The notes under the pieces: model-generated
Database searches by the model: none
Seen by the model: the letters and a program-made list of their open reading frames with translations, nothing else
What the model was told of the DNA's origin: nothing
DNA from: an uncultured Christensenella sp.
GTDB lineage: Bacteria; Bacillota; Clostridia; Christensenellales; UBA3700
Direction: 5' to 3'
DNA length: 26,584 nt
Assembly: GCA_910578245.1 (NCBI GenBank)
Contig: CAJTPC010000019.1
Location: forward strand, 1 to 26,584
Program-made: the position numbers and the translations under genes
Part shown: in pieces, positions 1-7,904 of the stretch
Layout of the letters: each line of letters starts with the position of its first letter
Position numbering within the stretch: the stretch's first letter is position 1

Positions 1-52
1 TTATATATCAGTATATTTAATATAATATAAGATTCTAACGCTCGCGCAAGAT

Positions 53-152
53 AAAGATATTTCGACTGCGCTACGCTTCGCTCAATATGACGGATAGGAA
101 GCAATAGCTTTCACCTTTCACACGTCACCTTGAGCGTAGTCGAAAGGTCTTT
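53..152. repeat. Inverted pair of dispersed palindromic repeats downstream of trpS
   Basis: Two copies of a short dispersed element face each other: 53-93 on plus (AAGATATTTCGACT...ATATGACG) and 123-152 on minus (AAGACCTTTCGACTACGCTC...). They differ mainly by about ten extra bases in the centre of the first copy. Together they can fold into a stem of about 19 bp with a few mismatches or G-U pairs. The inner copy touches the trpS stop codon at 151-153, so the pair forms the 3' untranslated region of trpS and could act as a terminator or mRNA stabiliser, although no T-tract is seen. Related copies occur near 2709, 3854, 21319 and 21661. Confidence 0.7.
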
Positions 153-1143
153 ACACGATATATCCGATTGCTTGCTTAAACCGTTTTAAGGTCTTTTCGG
201 CTATTGCGCCTGCCTTTTGCGCGCCGTCTTTCGCGCAAGCAATAAGATAGTCCTTTGAATCAATAAGACGCTTATACTCTTCTTGGAATGGTCTTAGCAT
301 CTCTATTACGCTGTCGGCAACTCGCAATTTGAGGTCACCGTATCTCAAACCTTGGCAATCGGCTACAGTTTGCTCTATAGTTTTGCCAGTAGCCACAGCC
401 AATATACCCAAAAGATTGGATATACCAGCTTTATTTTCCGGATCGTATGCAATAGTAGTATCACTGTCAGTGACTGCTTTCTTGAACTTCTTTACAATGA
501 CTTCGGGAGCGTCAAGACAGGATATTACGGCATTGGGGTTGGAATCCGACTTACTCATTTTGCTCGTGGGGTCTTGCAAACTCATGATTTTTGCGCCTAT
601 CTTGGGAATAAAGCCGTTGGGAACTTTGAAAATATCTCCGTAGATATTATTTACTCTCAAGGCTATGTCGCGAGTAATCTCTATGTGCTGAAGTTGGTCG
701 TAGCCTACGGGGACTAGGTCCGCGTCGTACAACAAGATGTCTGCCGCCATAAGCACCGGATAGTCCATAAGTCCCATATTGATATTGTCCACATGCTTTA
801 ACGACTTATCCTTGAACTGCGTCATTCTATTCATTTCGCCCACGTAAGTGTAGCAATTGAGAAGCCAAGCAAGTTCGCTGTGCTGAGCAACTTGCGACTG
901 AAGATATAAAATACTCTTCTTAGCGTCAAGACCTACAGCCTGCAATAGCGCATAGAAACTCCAACAATTCTTGTTGAACTCCTCCGGATTTTGACGTACG
1001 GTAATCGTATGCAAGTCCGCCAATGCAAATATGCACTTGTTATTCTCATCGCTTTGCATTGCTCTCCAATTATTGACCGCCCCTATGTAGTTGCCGAGCG
1101 TCATTATGCCAGACGGCTGTATTGCGCTATAGATGGTTTTCAT
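151..1143 (-). CDS. trpS: Tryptophan--tRNA ligase
   Basis: This class I aminoacyl-tRNA synthetase charges tRNA-Trp with tryptophan in the cytoplasm. The 330-residue length is normal for bacterial TrpS. The N-terminal ATP-binding signature appears as TLGNYIGA (residues 15-22), the HIGH-equivalent of this family. The second signature KMSKS is intact at 195-199, and the acceptor region around residues 100-150 (GEMNRMTQFKDK, MADILLYDADLVPVG-like) matches the family. The ATG is preceded by AAAGGATAAG about 13 bases upstream. It lies 18 bases after thrC on the same strand, so the two are probably cotranscribed. No T-box leader is visible. A dispersed repeat abuts the stop codon. Confidence 0.97.
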   Translation of the reverse strand: MKTIYSAIQPSGIMTLGNYIGAVNNWRAMQSDENNKCIFALADLHTITVRQNPEEFNKNCWSFYALLQAVGLDAKKSILYLQSQVAQHSELAWLLNCYTYVGEMNRMTQFKDKSLKHVDNINMGLMDYPVLMAADILLYDADLVPVGYDQLQHIEITRDIALRVNNIYGDIFKVPNGFIPKIGAKIMSLQDPTSKMSKSDSNPNAVISCLDAPEVIVKKFKKAVTDSDTTIAYDPENKAGISNLLGILAVATGKTIEQTVADCQGLRYGDLKLRVADSVIEMLRPFQEEYKRLIDSKDYLIACAKDGAQKAGAIAEKTLKRFKQAIGYIV

Positions 1144-1161
1144 TTTAATATACTTATCCTT

Positions 1162-2643
1162 TTACTTTATATATTCTAAGATTTCTTTCTCAATATCTTG
1201 CTTTGCTATTACCTTGGTAAATCTGACAGGCTTCTTGTCAAGATCGGCAAGCGGCGTAGGAACTTCTTCGCCAGTGTATGCGTTGAGTTTTTTGGTAGCC
1301 TTTTGCGCGTCTTCGATATAGTCTTGCGCCAATGCGTCATAGACATCGCACGGGAACTTATAAGCATTGGCGGTAGATACGATTACGCTTGGAGTTTCGT
1401 CACCGCTATTCTCAAAGTAGTCGTCATATACGCTCATTGCTACTGCCGTATGCGTATCTAGAAGATAATCGTATACGTCGAAGCAATTTGCTATCACTTC
1501 TGCGGTATCGTCCTCAGTAGCATAGCCTACTTCAAATATCTTCTTGAGCTGTTCAAGTTCTTGCTTGCTTACGCTGTACTTGCCGTCTTTCTTAAGCGCG
1601 TCCATACGCTGAGCGATAAGTTTATCGTCGCGATTGCAGAACTCGAAAAGCAATCTCTCCAAATTGGATGAAATCAATATATCCATGGACGGACTCATAG
1701 TCTTGTGGAACTGTCTGTGCGTATCGTACTCGCCGGTTGTAAAAAAGTCGGTAAGTACGTTGTTGACATTGGAAGCGCAGATAAGTTTGTTGACGCCTAC
1801 GCCCATAAGCGATGCATAGTATCCTGCCAATATATTGCCGAAGTTTCCGCTAGGTACGCAGAAGTTGACCTTATCGCCGTACTTAATCTGTCCGGAAGAA
1901 ATCAAGTCGCAATAACTTGATACGTAATACGCAATCTGCGGAGCAAGTCTACCCCAGTTTATGGAGTTGGCGGAAGAGAGTTTGTATCCGCCGTCAAGCA
2001 ACTGCTTTTGCATTTGCTCGTCATTGAAAATTTTCTTGACTGCCGTCTGCGCGTCGTCGAAGTTACCCTCTATTGCGCAAACGAATACGTTGTCGCCAAG
2101 TTGCGTCATCATTTGCAACTTTTGCATATCCGACACTCCGTCGGAAGGATAGAATACTATTATGTCCGTACCCTCAACGTCCCTAAAGCCCTCCAAAGCG
2201 GCTTTGCCTGTATCGCCCGACGTAGCTACCAAAATCAAGGTCTTAGCTGTTTCGCCCGTTTTCTTTCTTGCAGACGACAATAGATGAGGTAACATCGTAA
2301 GCGCCATATCTTTGAAAGCGCAAGTCGGTCCGTGCCATAATTCAAGAACGTAAAGTCCTTCATCGATATTTACTAGCGGACATGGATCCTCGCCGTAAAA
2401 TCTCGAATACGCCTTATTAGAATAGTCGAGAAGTTCTTCATAAGTATAGTCCTCAAGATACAGCGAAAGCACCTTTGCTACTCTCTCCGGATAACTCATA
2501 CCTATAAGCTCGTCAAAATTCTCTTTCGTGAGTTTTGGGAACTCTTCGGGAACGTAAAGTCCGCCGTCCTTTGAAAGTCCGTTGACTATGGCTTCTGCCG
2601 AACTTACTTTGATTGATTTGTTTCTGGTACTGATGTATTTCAT
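1162..2643 (-). CDS. thrC: Threonine synthase
   Basis: This PLP enzyme converts O-phospho-L-homoserine to L-threonine, the last step of threonine biosynthesis. The 493-residue length fits the long class of ThrC. The PLP-binding lysine is in HGPTCAFKDMA (Lys111), and the phosphate-binding segments VATSGDTGKAAL and VPSGNFGNILAGY are both present. The N-terminus (MKYISTRN) and the KDGGLYVPE segment are characteristic. The start is set by an AGAGGAG Shine-Dalgarno about 8 bases upstream of the ATG. It leads a likely thrC-trpS transcript. The spacer of about 110 bases before it holds a degraded dispersed repeat and no clear sigma-A promoter, so it may also be read through from prfA. Confidence 0.97.
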   Translation of the reverse strand: MKYISTRNKSIKVSSAEAIVNGLSKDGGLYVPEEFPKLTKENFDELIGMSYPERVAKVLSLYLEDYTYEELLDYSNKAYSRFYGEDPCPLVNIDEGLYVLELWHGPTCAFKDMALTMLPHLLSSARKKTGETAKTLILVATSGDTGKAALEGFRDVEGTDIIVFYPSDGVSDMQKLQMMTQLGDNVFVCAIEGNFDDAQTAVKKIFNDEQMQKQLLDGGYKLSSANSINWGRLAPQIAYYVSSYCDLISSGQIKYGDKVNFCVPSGNFGNILAGYYASLMGVGVNKLICASNVNNVLTDFFTTGEYDTHRQFHKTMSPSMDILISSNLERLLFEFCNRDDKLIAQRMDALKKDGKYSVSKQELEQLKKIFEVGYATEDDTAEVIANCFDVYDYLLDTHTAVAMSVYDDYFENSGDETPSVIVSTANAYKFPCDVYDALAQDYIEDAQKATKKLNAYTGEEVPTPLADLDKKPVRFTKVIAKQDIEKEILEYIK

Positions 2644-2708
2644 ATTTACACTCCTCTATTAATTAAGTGTTTATTTCGTTTTGTTTTTTCTTCTTTATGG
2701 CTTAGGCT

Positions 2709-2740
2709 TCACATTCCGCTACGATTCAGTCTAAGTGACG
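2709..2740 (+). repeat. Degenerate dispersed repeat between prfA and thrC
   Basis: The segment reads CATTCCGCTACGATTCAG...AAGTGACG. It matches the layout of the 53-93 element (CGCTACGCTTCG...ATATGACG), with substitutions in the palindromic centre. It sits about 14 bases beyond the prfA stop codon. Flanking CTTAG and CTAAG (2701-2705, 2731-2735) can form a weak hairpin. This is probably a decayed family member. Confidence 0.45.
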
Positions 2741-2753
2741 TAATAAGTTCGTA

Positions 2754-3824
2754 TCAGTCGTCTAACTTAGATAACAACGCATTCTGATTTGCAAGTTGCA
2801 AAGCCTCTATCATCTCGAATATATCTCCGTCCATAAAGCTGTCAAGACTGTAAATCGTCATGCCTATTCTATGGTCGGTAACTCTGTTTTGAGGGAAGTT
2901 GTACGTCCTAATCTTTTCCGATCTATCTCCGCTACCTACTTGCGTCTTGCGGTTGGCGGCGTATTCGCTCTCGGCTTTGCTACTGTAATAGTCGTATAGC
3001 CTTGACTTAAGTACGCTCATTGCCTGTTCTCTGTTCTTAATTTGCGAACGCTCGTCTTGCGATGCAACGACAATTCCGGTCGGCAAGTGAGTTATGCGCA
3101 CGGCGCTTTCCGTCTTGTTGACGTGCTGTCCGCCCGCTCCGCTTGAACGGTAGGTGTCTATCTTGAGGTCTTTTTCAAGAATCTCTATCTGAATATCCGG
3201 AGCTTCGGGAAGTATTGCTACCGTCGCCGTAGACGTGTGTACTCTGCCTTGCGATTCGGTTTCCGGCACGCGCTGCACTCTGTGTACTCCGCTCTCGTAT
3301 TTGAGCTTAGCATACGCGCCGGTACCGCTTATCATAAAGGTGACTTCTTTTGCTCCTCCGAGTTCGGTATAGTTCATATCAATCTCTTTGACTTTCCATC
3401 TCATTCTCTCGGCGAAACGCATATACATTCTTACGAGTTCCGCGCCGAAAAGACCGCCCTCTTCTCCGCCTGCTCCCGCCCTAACTTCAACGATAACGTT
3501 GTTGTCGTCATTGGGGTCTACCGGCAAAAGCGCAATCTTGAGGTCCTGCACGACTTGTTCCTCGTCTTTTTTTGCTTGGTTTAGTTCATCTTTCGCAAGC
3601 GCCGTCATATCTGCGTCACTGCCATCGTCAATTATCTCCTTGCACTCGTTGATACTGTCTTGAAGGGCAAGATATTTTTTATAAAGTTCTATTGCAGGAG
3701 TCATTTGAGAATGTTCCTTAACAAGTTTTTGCCATCTCTCTTGGTCGGCAATAACTTCGGGGTCGGCAATCAACTCCGTCAATTCCTCAAATTTCTTTAG
3801 CATTAACTCTAATTTTTCAAACAT
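2754..3824 (-). CDS. prfA: Peptide chain release factor 1
   Basis: RF1 recognises UAA and UAG stop codons on the ribosome and triggers peptide release. It is a normal-length protein of 356 residues. The codon-recognition tripeptide region reads RVPETESQGR (residues 186-195), as in other Firmicute RF1 proteins. The universal GGQ hydrolysis motif is at 231-233 in SSGAGGQHVNKT; its glutamine is the PrmC methylation target. The N-terminal third is a helical domain. An AAGGAT ribosome binding site precedes the ATG. The gene upstream on the same strand carries the PrmC domain that would modify this very protein, the usual prmC-prfA arrangement, here separated by a repeat-filled spacer of about 107 bases. 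Confidence 0.98.
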   Translation of the reverse strand: MFEKLELMLKKFEELTELIADPEVIADQERWQKLVKEHSQMTPAIELYKKYLALQDSINECKEIIDDGSDADMTALAKDELNQAKKDEEQVVQDLKIALLPVDPNDDNNVIVEVRAGAGGEEGGLFGAELVRMYMRFAERMRWKVKEIDMNYTELGGAKEVTFMISGTGAYAKLKYESGVHRVQRVPETESQGRVHTSTATVAILPEAPDIQIEILEKDLKIDTYRSSGAGGQHVNKTESAVRITHLPTGIVVASQDERSQIKNREQAMSVLKSRLYDYYSSKAESEYAANRKTQVGSGDRSEKIRTYNFPQNRVTDHRIGMTIYSLDSFMDGDIFEMIEALQLANQNALLSKLDD

Positions 3825-3853
3825 ACGCTATCCTTATTTCTTTTTTTACTGAT

Positions 3854-3938
3854 AAAGATTTCTCGACTTCGCTCGAAATGACGTCAGTCGCCACTATCTA
3901 ATTGACGTCAGACAATACGCTCGAAATGACGTCAGTCG
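3854..3938 (+). repeat. Dispersed palindromic repeat with partial tandem copy overlapping the prmC end
   Basis: A full element at 3854-3883 reads AAAGATTTCTCGACTT followed by CGCTCGAAATGACG. A partial copy follows, and 20 bases (GCTCGAAATGACGTCAGTCG) are repeated exactly at 3871-3890 and 3919-3938, 48 bases apart. A third fragment TTGACGTCAGAC lies at 3902-3913. The second copy runs into the 3' end of the DUF1385-PrmC gene: the TGA stop (complement of 3932-3934) and the last two codons are inside the repeat. Confidence 0.8.
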
Positions 3939-5752
3939 ATACGTTGAGCAACGATAATTCTATCTATTCCTTGCAAGTCCTTAACTACTTTGCATTCAAA
4001 GTTCTTAAGCATTTCTACGACTGCATTTGCTTGGTCTACGCCGACTTCCAAAAGAAGATATCCGCCATTGTTTAGATACTCTACCGCGTTATCGGCAAAT
4101 ACTCTGTAGAAATCCAGTCCGTCAGCTCCGCCGTCCAAGGCGATATACGGGTCGTAATCTCTTACTTCCTTATCCAACTTGGCAATATCTCCGCTGGGTA
4201 TATACGGCGGATTTGATACGATAATATCGAACTTGCCGTCTATAGCCTCAAACTTGTCGCTGAGGATAAATGATATCTTATTTCCTACGCCGTTGACGTC
4301 TGCATTGTCTTTAGCTACGTTAAGCGCCGATTGGCTTATATCGCTCGCAATTACCTCGCAACCTGCTTCGCCTGCAATCGCTATGGCTATACATCCGCTT
4401 CCACAGCACATATCCAAAACTCTGCTACTGCCTGTCGCAAGTTCTATTGCCTTTTGCGCAAGATACTCCGTTTCCGGTCTTGGACAAAGCACGTCGGGAG
4501 TGACGGATATGTTGTAGCCGTAAAAGTCTACGCTTCCGAAAACTCTCCAAAGCGGTTCGCCCTTTTGTCGTTTCTTGGCATACTCCACTGCCTTTTCGTA
4601 CTCCATTTGTCTTACGTGAGAAAGATCTGCCAATTCGCTTCGCTTAACACCGCAGGCCTCGCAGAATATCCAATCTATATCGCTCTCGTCCACGCCCTTA
4701 AGCATTGTCTTAATTTCGCTTCTTACTTTTTCGTACGGTTTTTTGGTATCAAACCTCTTTTCGGGTATCGTTGGATCCGCGTCCATTGCCATAACGGTTT
4801 TGAACGCCGTAATAGCGCATTCCACCATTGAATCGTCAGGCTGTTTGGTCGTCAATTTCTGCAACATAAGTCCTGGAAACTTGAATATACGCACGAACCA
4901 ATTGTCGAACTTTGCCATAGTCTTGAGCATTTCATAACTTATTCCCATAACGATAGGTAGCAAAACTATTCTCGATGCGAAGAGTATTACGTTCTTCCAT
5001 ACGCCGAGGCTCTCCATATACGGCTCGAATATACCTACGATAGAAAATATAACTACGCTGACAAGCATAACAATAAACATAAACGTAGTACCGCACCTAT
5101 CGTGCACAGTCGTCATCTTTTGCGCGTTTTCTACAGTGAGTTCCAAACCGTGTTCGTAACAACTTATCGTCTTATGCTCTGCTCCGTGATACATATACGT
5201 GCGTCTGATAGGTTTCATAAGCGTAGTAAACGCAATGTAAACAACGAATATTATTATTCTTAACAAGCCCTCGAATAATGCGTAAAGAACCGTAACGTAC
5301 CAAAGAGAATTTGCCTCTTCGGAAATATACTTGGCGACAAGAGTCTTTACCCCCGTTAGTACGCCAAGCGGCAAGAAGAAAAACAGTCCTATCGCCAAGA
5401 CTATGCCGAGTACAACGGAAAACACCATCATAACGTCATAAATATTGACTTTGAGTTTCTTTGCCATCCATTTTTCAAATTTGCTCGGCTTGGCGTCGTC
5501 GTCAAATACTTCGCCCGAGCGCATAAGCGTCTTCATTCCGCTTACCATAGAGTCGAAAAAGTTAAACACTCCTCTAATAAAAGGAACGCGATAGATTTTA
5601 GGGCGTTCGCTTACAGGTTTGATATATCTGCTCTCGACTACGATATTGCCTTTTTCGTCGCGCACCGCCGTAGCCATAGATTTCTCACCGCGCATCATTA
5701 CGCCTTCCAATACGGCTTGACCGCCTATTTTAGATGTGTACTTTCTTGCCAT
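3932..5752 (-). CDS. prmC: DUF1385 membrane protein fused to release-factor glutamine methyltransferase
   Basis: This 606-residue protein joins two families that are usually separate. Residues 1 to about 325 are a DUF1385 (YqhQ-like) membrane domain: GGQAVLEGVMMRG (10-22), the HGAEHK motif (189-194), and hydrophobic segments near 105-130, 150-178, 222-242 and 254-275. Residues about 335-606 are a complete PrmC/HemK methyltransferase: a helical substrate-binding part, PRPETE (424-429), SAM-binding DMCCGSGCIA, and the catalytic NPPY at 514-517. PrmC methylates the GGQ glutamine of RF1 and RF2, and prfA is the next gene. The function of DUF1385 is unknown. One continuous frame covers both, with no internal stop. 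The fusion implies a membrane-tethered methyltransferase (inference). No Shine-Dalgarno is seen; a promoter lies directly at the start. Confidence 0.93.
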   Translation of the reverse strand: MARKYTSKIGGQAVLEGVMMRGEKSMATAVRDEKGNIVVESRYIKPVSERPKIYRVPFIRGVFNFFDSMVSGMKTLMRSGEVFDDDAKPSKFEKWMAKKLKVNIYDVMMVFSVVLGIVLAIGLFFFLPLGVLTGVKTLVAKYISEEANSLWYVTVLYALFEGLLRIIIFVVYIAFTTLMKPIRRTYMYHGAEHKTISCYEHGLELTVENAQKMTTVHDRCGTTFMFIVMLVSVVIFSIVGIFEPYMESLGVWKNVILFASRIVLLPIVMGISYEMLKTMAKFDNWFVRIFKFPGLMLQKLTTKQPDDSMVECAITAFKTVMAMDADPTIPEKRFDTKKPYEKVRSEIKTMLKGVDESDIDWIFCEACGVKRSELADLSHVRQMEYEKAVEYAKKRQKGEPLWRVFGSVDFYGYNISVTPDVLCPRPETEYLAQKAIELATGSSRVLDMCCGSGCIAIAIAGEAGCEVIASDISQSALNVAKDNADVNGVGNKISFILSDKFEAIDGKFDIIVSNPPYIPSGDIAKLDKEVRDYDPYIALDGGADGLDFYRVFADNAVEYLNNGGYLLLEVGVDQANAVVEMLKNFECKVVKDLQGIDRIIVAQRID

Positions 5753-5761
5753 ATTACAATA

Positions 5762-5790
5762 ATTATACGCTCAAAATGAATAGTTGTCTA
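5762..5790 (-). promoter_or_regulatory. Sigma-A promoter for DUF1385-prmC, nearly leaderless
   Basis: On the minus strand, -35 TAGACA (complement of 5785-5790), a 17-base spacer and -10 TATAAT (complement of 5762-5767). Only 9 bases separate the -10 box from the ATG, so transcription would begin within a few bases of the start codon, and no ribosome binding site exists in between. The remaining gap to ligA (5791-5861) is AT-rich with no other clear signal. Confidence 0.65.
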
Positions 5791-5861
5791 TCATTTGCTT
5801 TAATTAAATATATATTATTTAATATTATTAAACAATAATGAGGATTTTATCAACCGATGCG

Positions 5862-7814
5862 TCAAGCCTTTATCATTGCCATAAGCGTGGATTCATCGAT
5901 AATTTCAATGCCGAGTTTTTGAGCCTTGGCAAGTTTGCTTCCAGCATCTTCGCCTGCAACAACTAGATTTACGGTCTTGGAAATACTGTCCGCTACTTCT
6001 CCGCCGTTCTGCTCAATCAACTGCTTGGCTTGCGACCTCTTGAGAGTGGGCAGAGAGCCTGTGAGTACGACCTTTCTTCCGCTCAAAGTTCCTTCGGCCA
6101 CTTGCTTTTGCGCAATTCTAACCCCGCTCGCAAGCAGACTTTCAACCTCTTGAATATGTCTTTCGTCCGCCCAATATTCTATTAGTCCGTTCGCCATAAT
6201 ATCCCCGAAATCGTCTATGCCTTTGAGTTCAAAATAGTTTGCGCGTATTATCCCGTCCAAAGTCTTGAATTCATCGGCAAGTTGCTTGGAGGCTTTTTTG
6301 CCGATATTGGCTATGCCGAGCGCATAAATGAATCTATCCAAAGTGGTGTCTTTGCTCTTTTCTATAGCCTGCAAAATATTGCCAACCTTTTTGTCGCCGA
6401 AACCTTCGATACCCTCAAAATCTTCCGCCTTAAGATTGTATATATCCACAAAATGATTGAGTTTTCCTTCGTTGTAAAGCGTCTCAAAAGTCTTGTCGGA
6501 TAAGCCGTCTATATCCATAGCGTCTCGCGAAGCAAAGTGCGCCATAGCCGACACTATAGCCGGAGCGCAATTCTTTGCGTTGGAGCATTTAAGAAATACG
6601 CCGTCTTCGATTACGGGCGCTCCGCAAGCCGGACAGATAGTAGGCTTTTGTACGTCAACGGAATGCTCGGTATGCTCTGCTATGCCTAATATCTCAGGGA
6701 TAACGTCATTGCTACGGCGTATAAAAACTCTGCTTCCTATCTTTACGTCTTTACGGCGTATCTCGCTGATATTCGACAACGTAGCTCTGCTAACCGTCAC
6801 GCCCGCAAGGTCAACCGGGTCAAGTATAGCCAGCGGATTCAGTTTGCCCGTACGAGATACTTGCCATATAACGTCGCGCACCGTAGTCGTAGCTTCCTGC
6901 GCGGGGAACTTAAACGCGACCGCCCACTTGGGAAATTTCTCCGTATAACCCATGTCTTCGCGGACAGCCGTATCGTCAACTTTGATTACAGCCCCGTCAA
7001 TAAGAAAATCTAGGCTATCGCGTTTTTGCTGTATCTCGTCCAAGCCGTCAATTAGTTTTTGTTTGTCGTCATATAGGTCGAATTTATCGCTTACCTTAAA
7101 CTTGTTTTGCTTCAAAAATTCAATCATATCGCTTCCTGAAGCAAAATCTTCTTCGATATAATTGACGTTGTAACATATCACTTCAAGCCGTCTGGAAGCA
7201 GTTACTTTCGGGTCTAGGTTTCGTATAGCTCCTGCTACTGCGTTGCGGGCATTTTTGAGTGGAGTAACTCCCTCTTTTGCGTTGTACTCGGCAAGCGCGG
7301 ACAGGCGCATAATCCCCTCTCCTTGCACTTCTACTACGCCCTTATAGTCAATAGACAGCGGTACGCATTTGATAGTCTTGACTTGCTCTGTGACTTCTTC
7401 GCCCTCTATACCGTTACCTCTTGTAGACGCTCTTTCAAGTTTTCCGTCATTGTAAAGGAGATTTATAGTCAAACCGTCGAATTTGTATTCAAGCGAGCAT
7501 ATTGGCATATATCCGCGCGTCTTGACAAGTTTGTCAAGCCAATTTGACAACGCTTCTTTTGTCTGACACTTGTCCAGAGAATACAGTCTGCCAAGGTGCC
7601 TAACGCTCTTGAAACCTTTGAGTGTAACGTCGCCTACGCGCTTTGTGGGAGAATTGTCAAGACTATAGCCGAGCTGACTTTCCAAAGCTACAAGCTCGTC
7701 GTAAAGTCTATCGTATTCCGCGTCGGCAACCGTGGGATTGTCCAACGTGTAATATTGATACGCATATTCGTTGAGCAAATCTACAAGTTCGCTCATTCTC
7801 TTTGTTTCGTCCAT
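5862..7814 (-). CDS. ligA: NAD-dependent DNA ligase
   Basis: LigA seals nicks with NAD+ during replication and repair. It has 650 residues, slightly shorter than the usual 670 or so. Domain order: NAD-binding Ia region (YxxLDNPTVADAEYD, 21-35); adenylation domain with the KxDG nucleotidyl lysine as KFDG (Lys111); OB fold; four-cysteine zinc finger (Cys394, 397, 410, 416); helix-hairpin-helix region (about 430-560, GIEGFGDKKVGNI); and a C-terminal BRCT domain (about 578-650, GRKVVLTGSL...GGEV). The start is supported by AAGGGAGAG upstream. It follows pcrA on the same strand after 90 bases, the common Firmicute pcrA-ligA order. The tyrosine before the catalytic lysine and the RLYSLDK segment are somewhat divergent from textbook LigA, but all catalytic parts are present. 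Confidence 0.96.
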   Translation of the reverse strand: MDETKRMSELVDLLNEYAYQYYTLDNPTVADAEYDRLYDELVALESQLGYSLDNSPTKRVGDVTLKGFKSVRHLGRLYSLDKCQTKEALSNWLDKLVKTRGYMPICSLEYKFDGLTINLLYNDGKLERASTRGNGIEGEEVTEQVKTIKCVPLSIDYKGVVEVQGEGIMRLSALAEYNAKEGVTPLKNARNAVAGAIRNLDPKVTASRRLEVICYNVNYIEEDFASGSDMIEFLKQNKFKVSDKFDLYDDKQKLIDGLDEIQQKRDSLDFLIDGAVIKVDDTAVREDMGYTEKFPKWAVAFKFPAQEATTTVRDVIWQVSRTGKLNPLAILDPVDLAGVTVSRATLSNISEIRRKDVKIGSRVFIRRSNDVIPEILGIAEHTEHSVDVQKPTICPACGAPVIEDGVFLKCSNAKNCAPAIVSAMAHFASRDAMDIDGLSDKTFETLYNEGKLNHFVDIYNLKAEDFEGIEGFGDKKVGNILQAIEKSKDTTLDRFIYALGIANIGKKASKQLADEFKTLDGIIRANYFELKGIDDFGDIMANGLIEYWADERHIQEVESLLASGVRIAQKQVAEGTLSGRKVVLTGSLPTLKRSQAKQLIEQNGGEVADSISKTVNLVVAGEDAGSKLAKAQKLGIEIIDESTLMAMIKA

Positions 7815-7904
7815 AAACTCTCCCTTGCAACTATTTTGCAGTTATATTTTCCCATTTGCAAATTTATATCAAAATAAGTATATCCACGATTTGTATTTTT
7901 AGTT

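Noticed and set aside
2644..2753. Possible T-box or amino-acid leader upstream of thrC-trpS
   Set aside because: The gap is only about 110 bases and contains a decayed dispersed repeat; no T-box core or long stem is seen.
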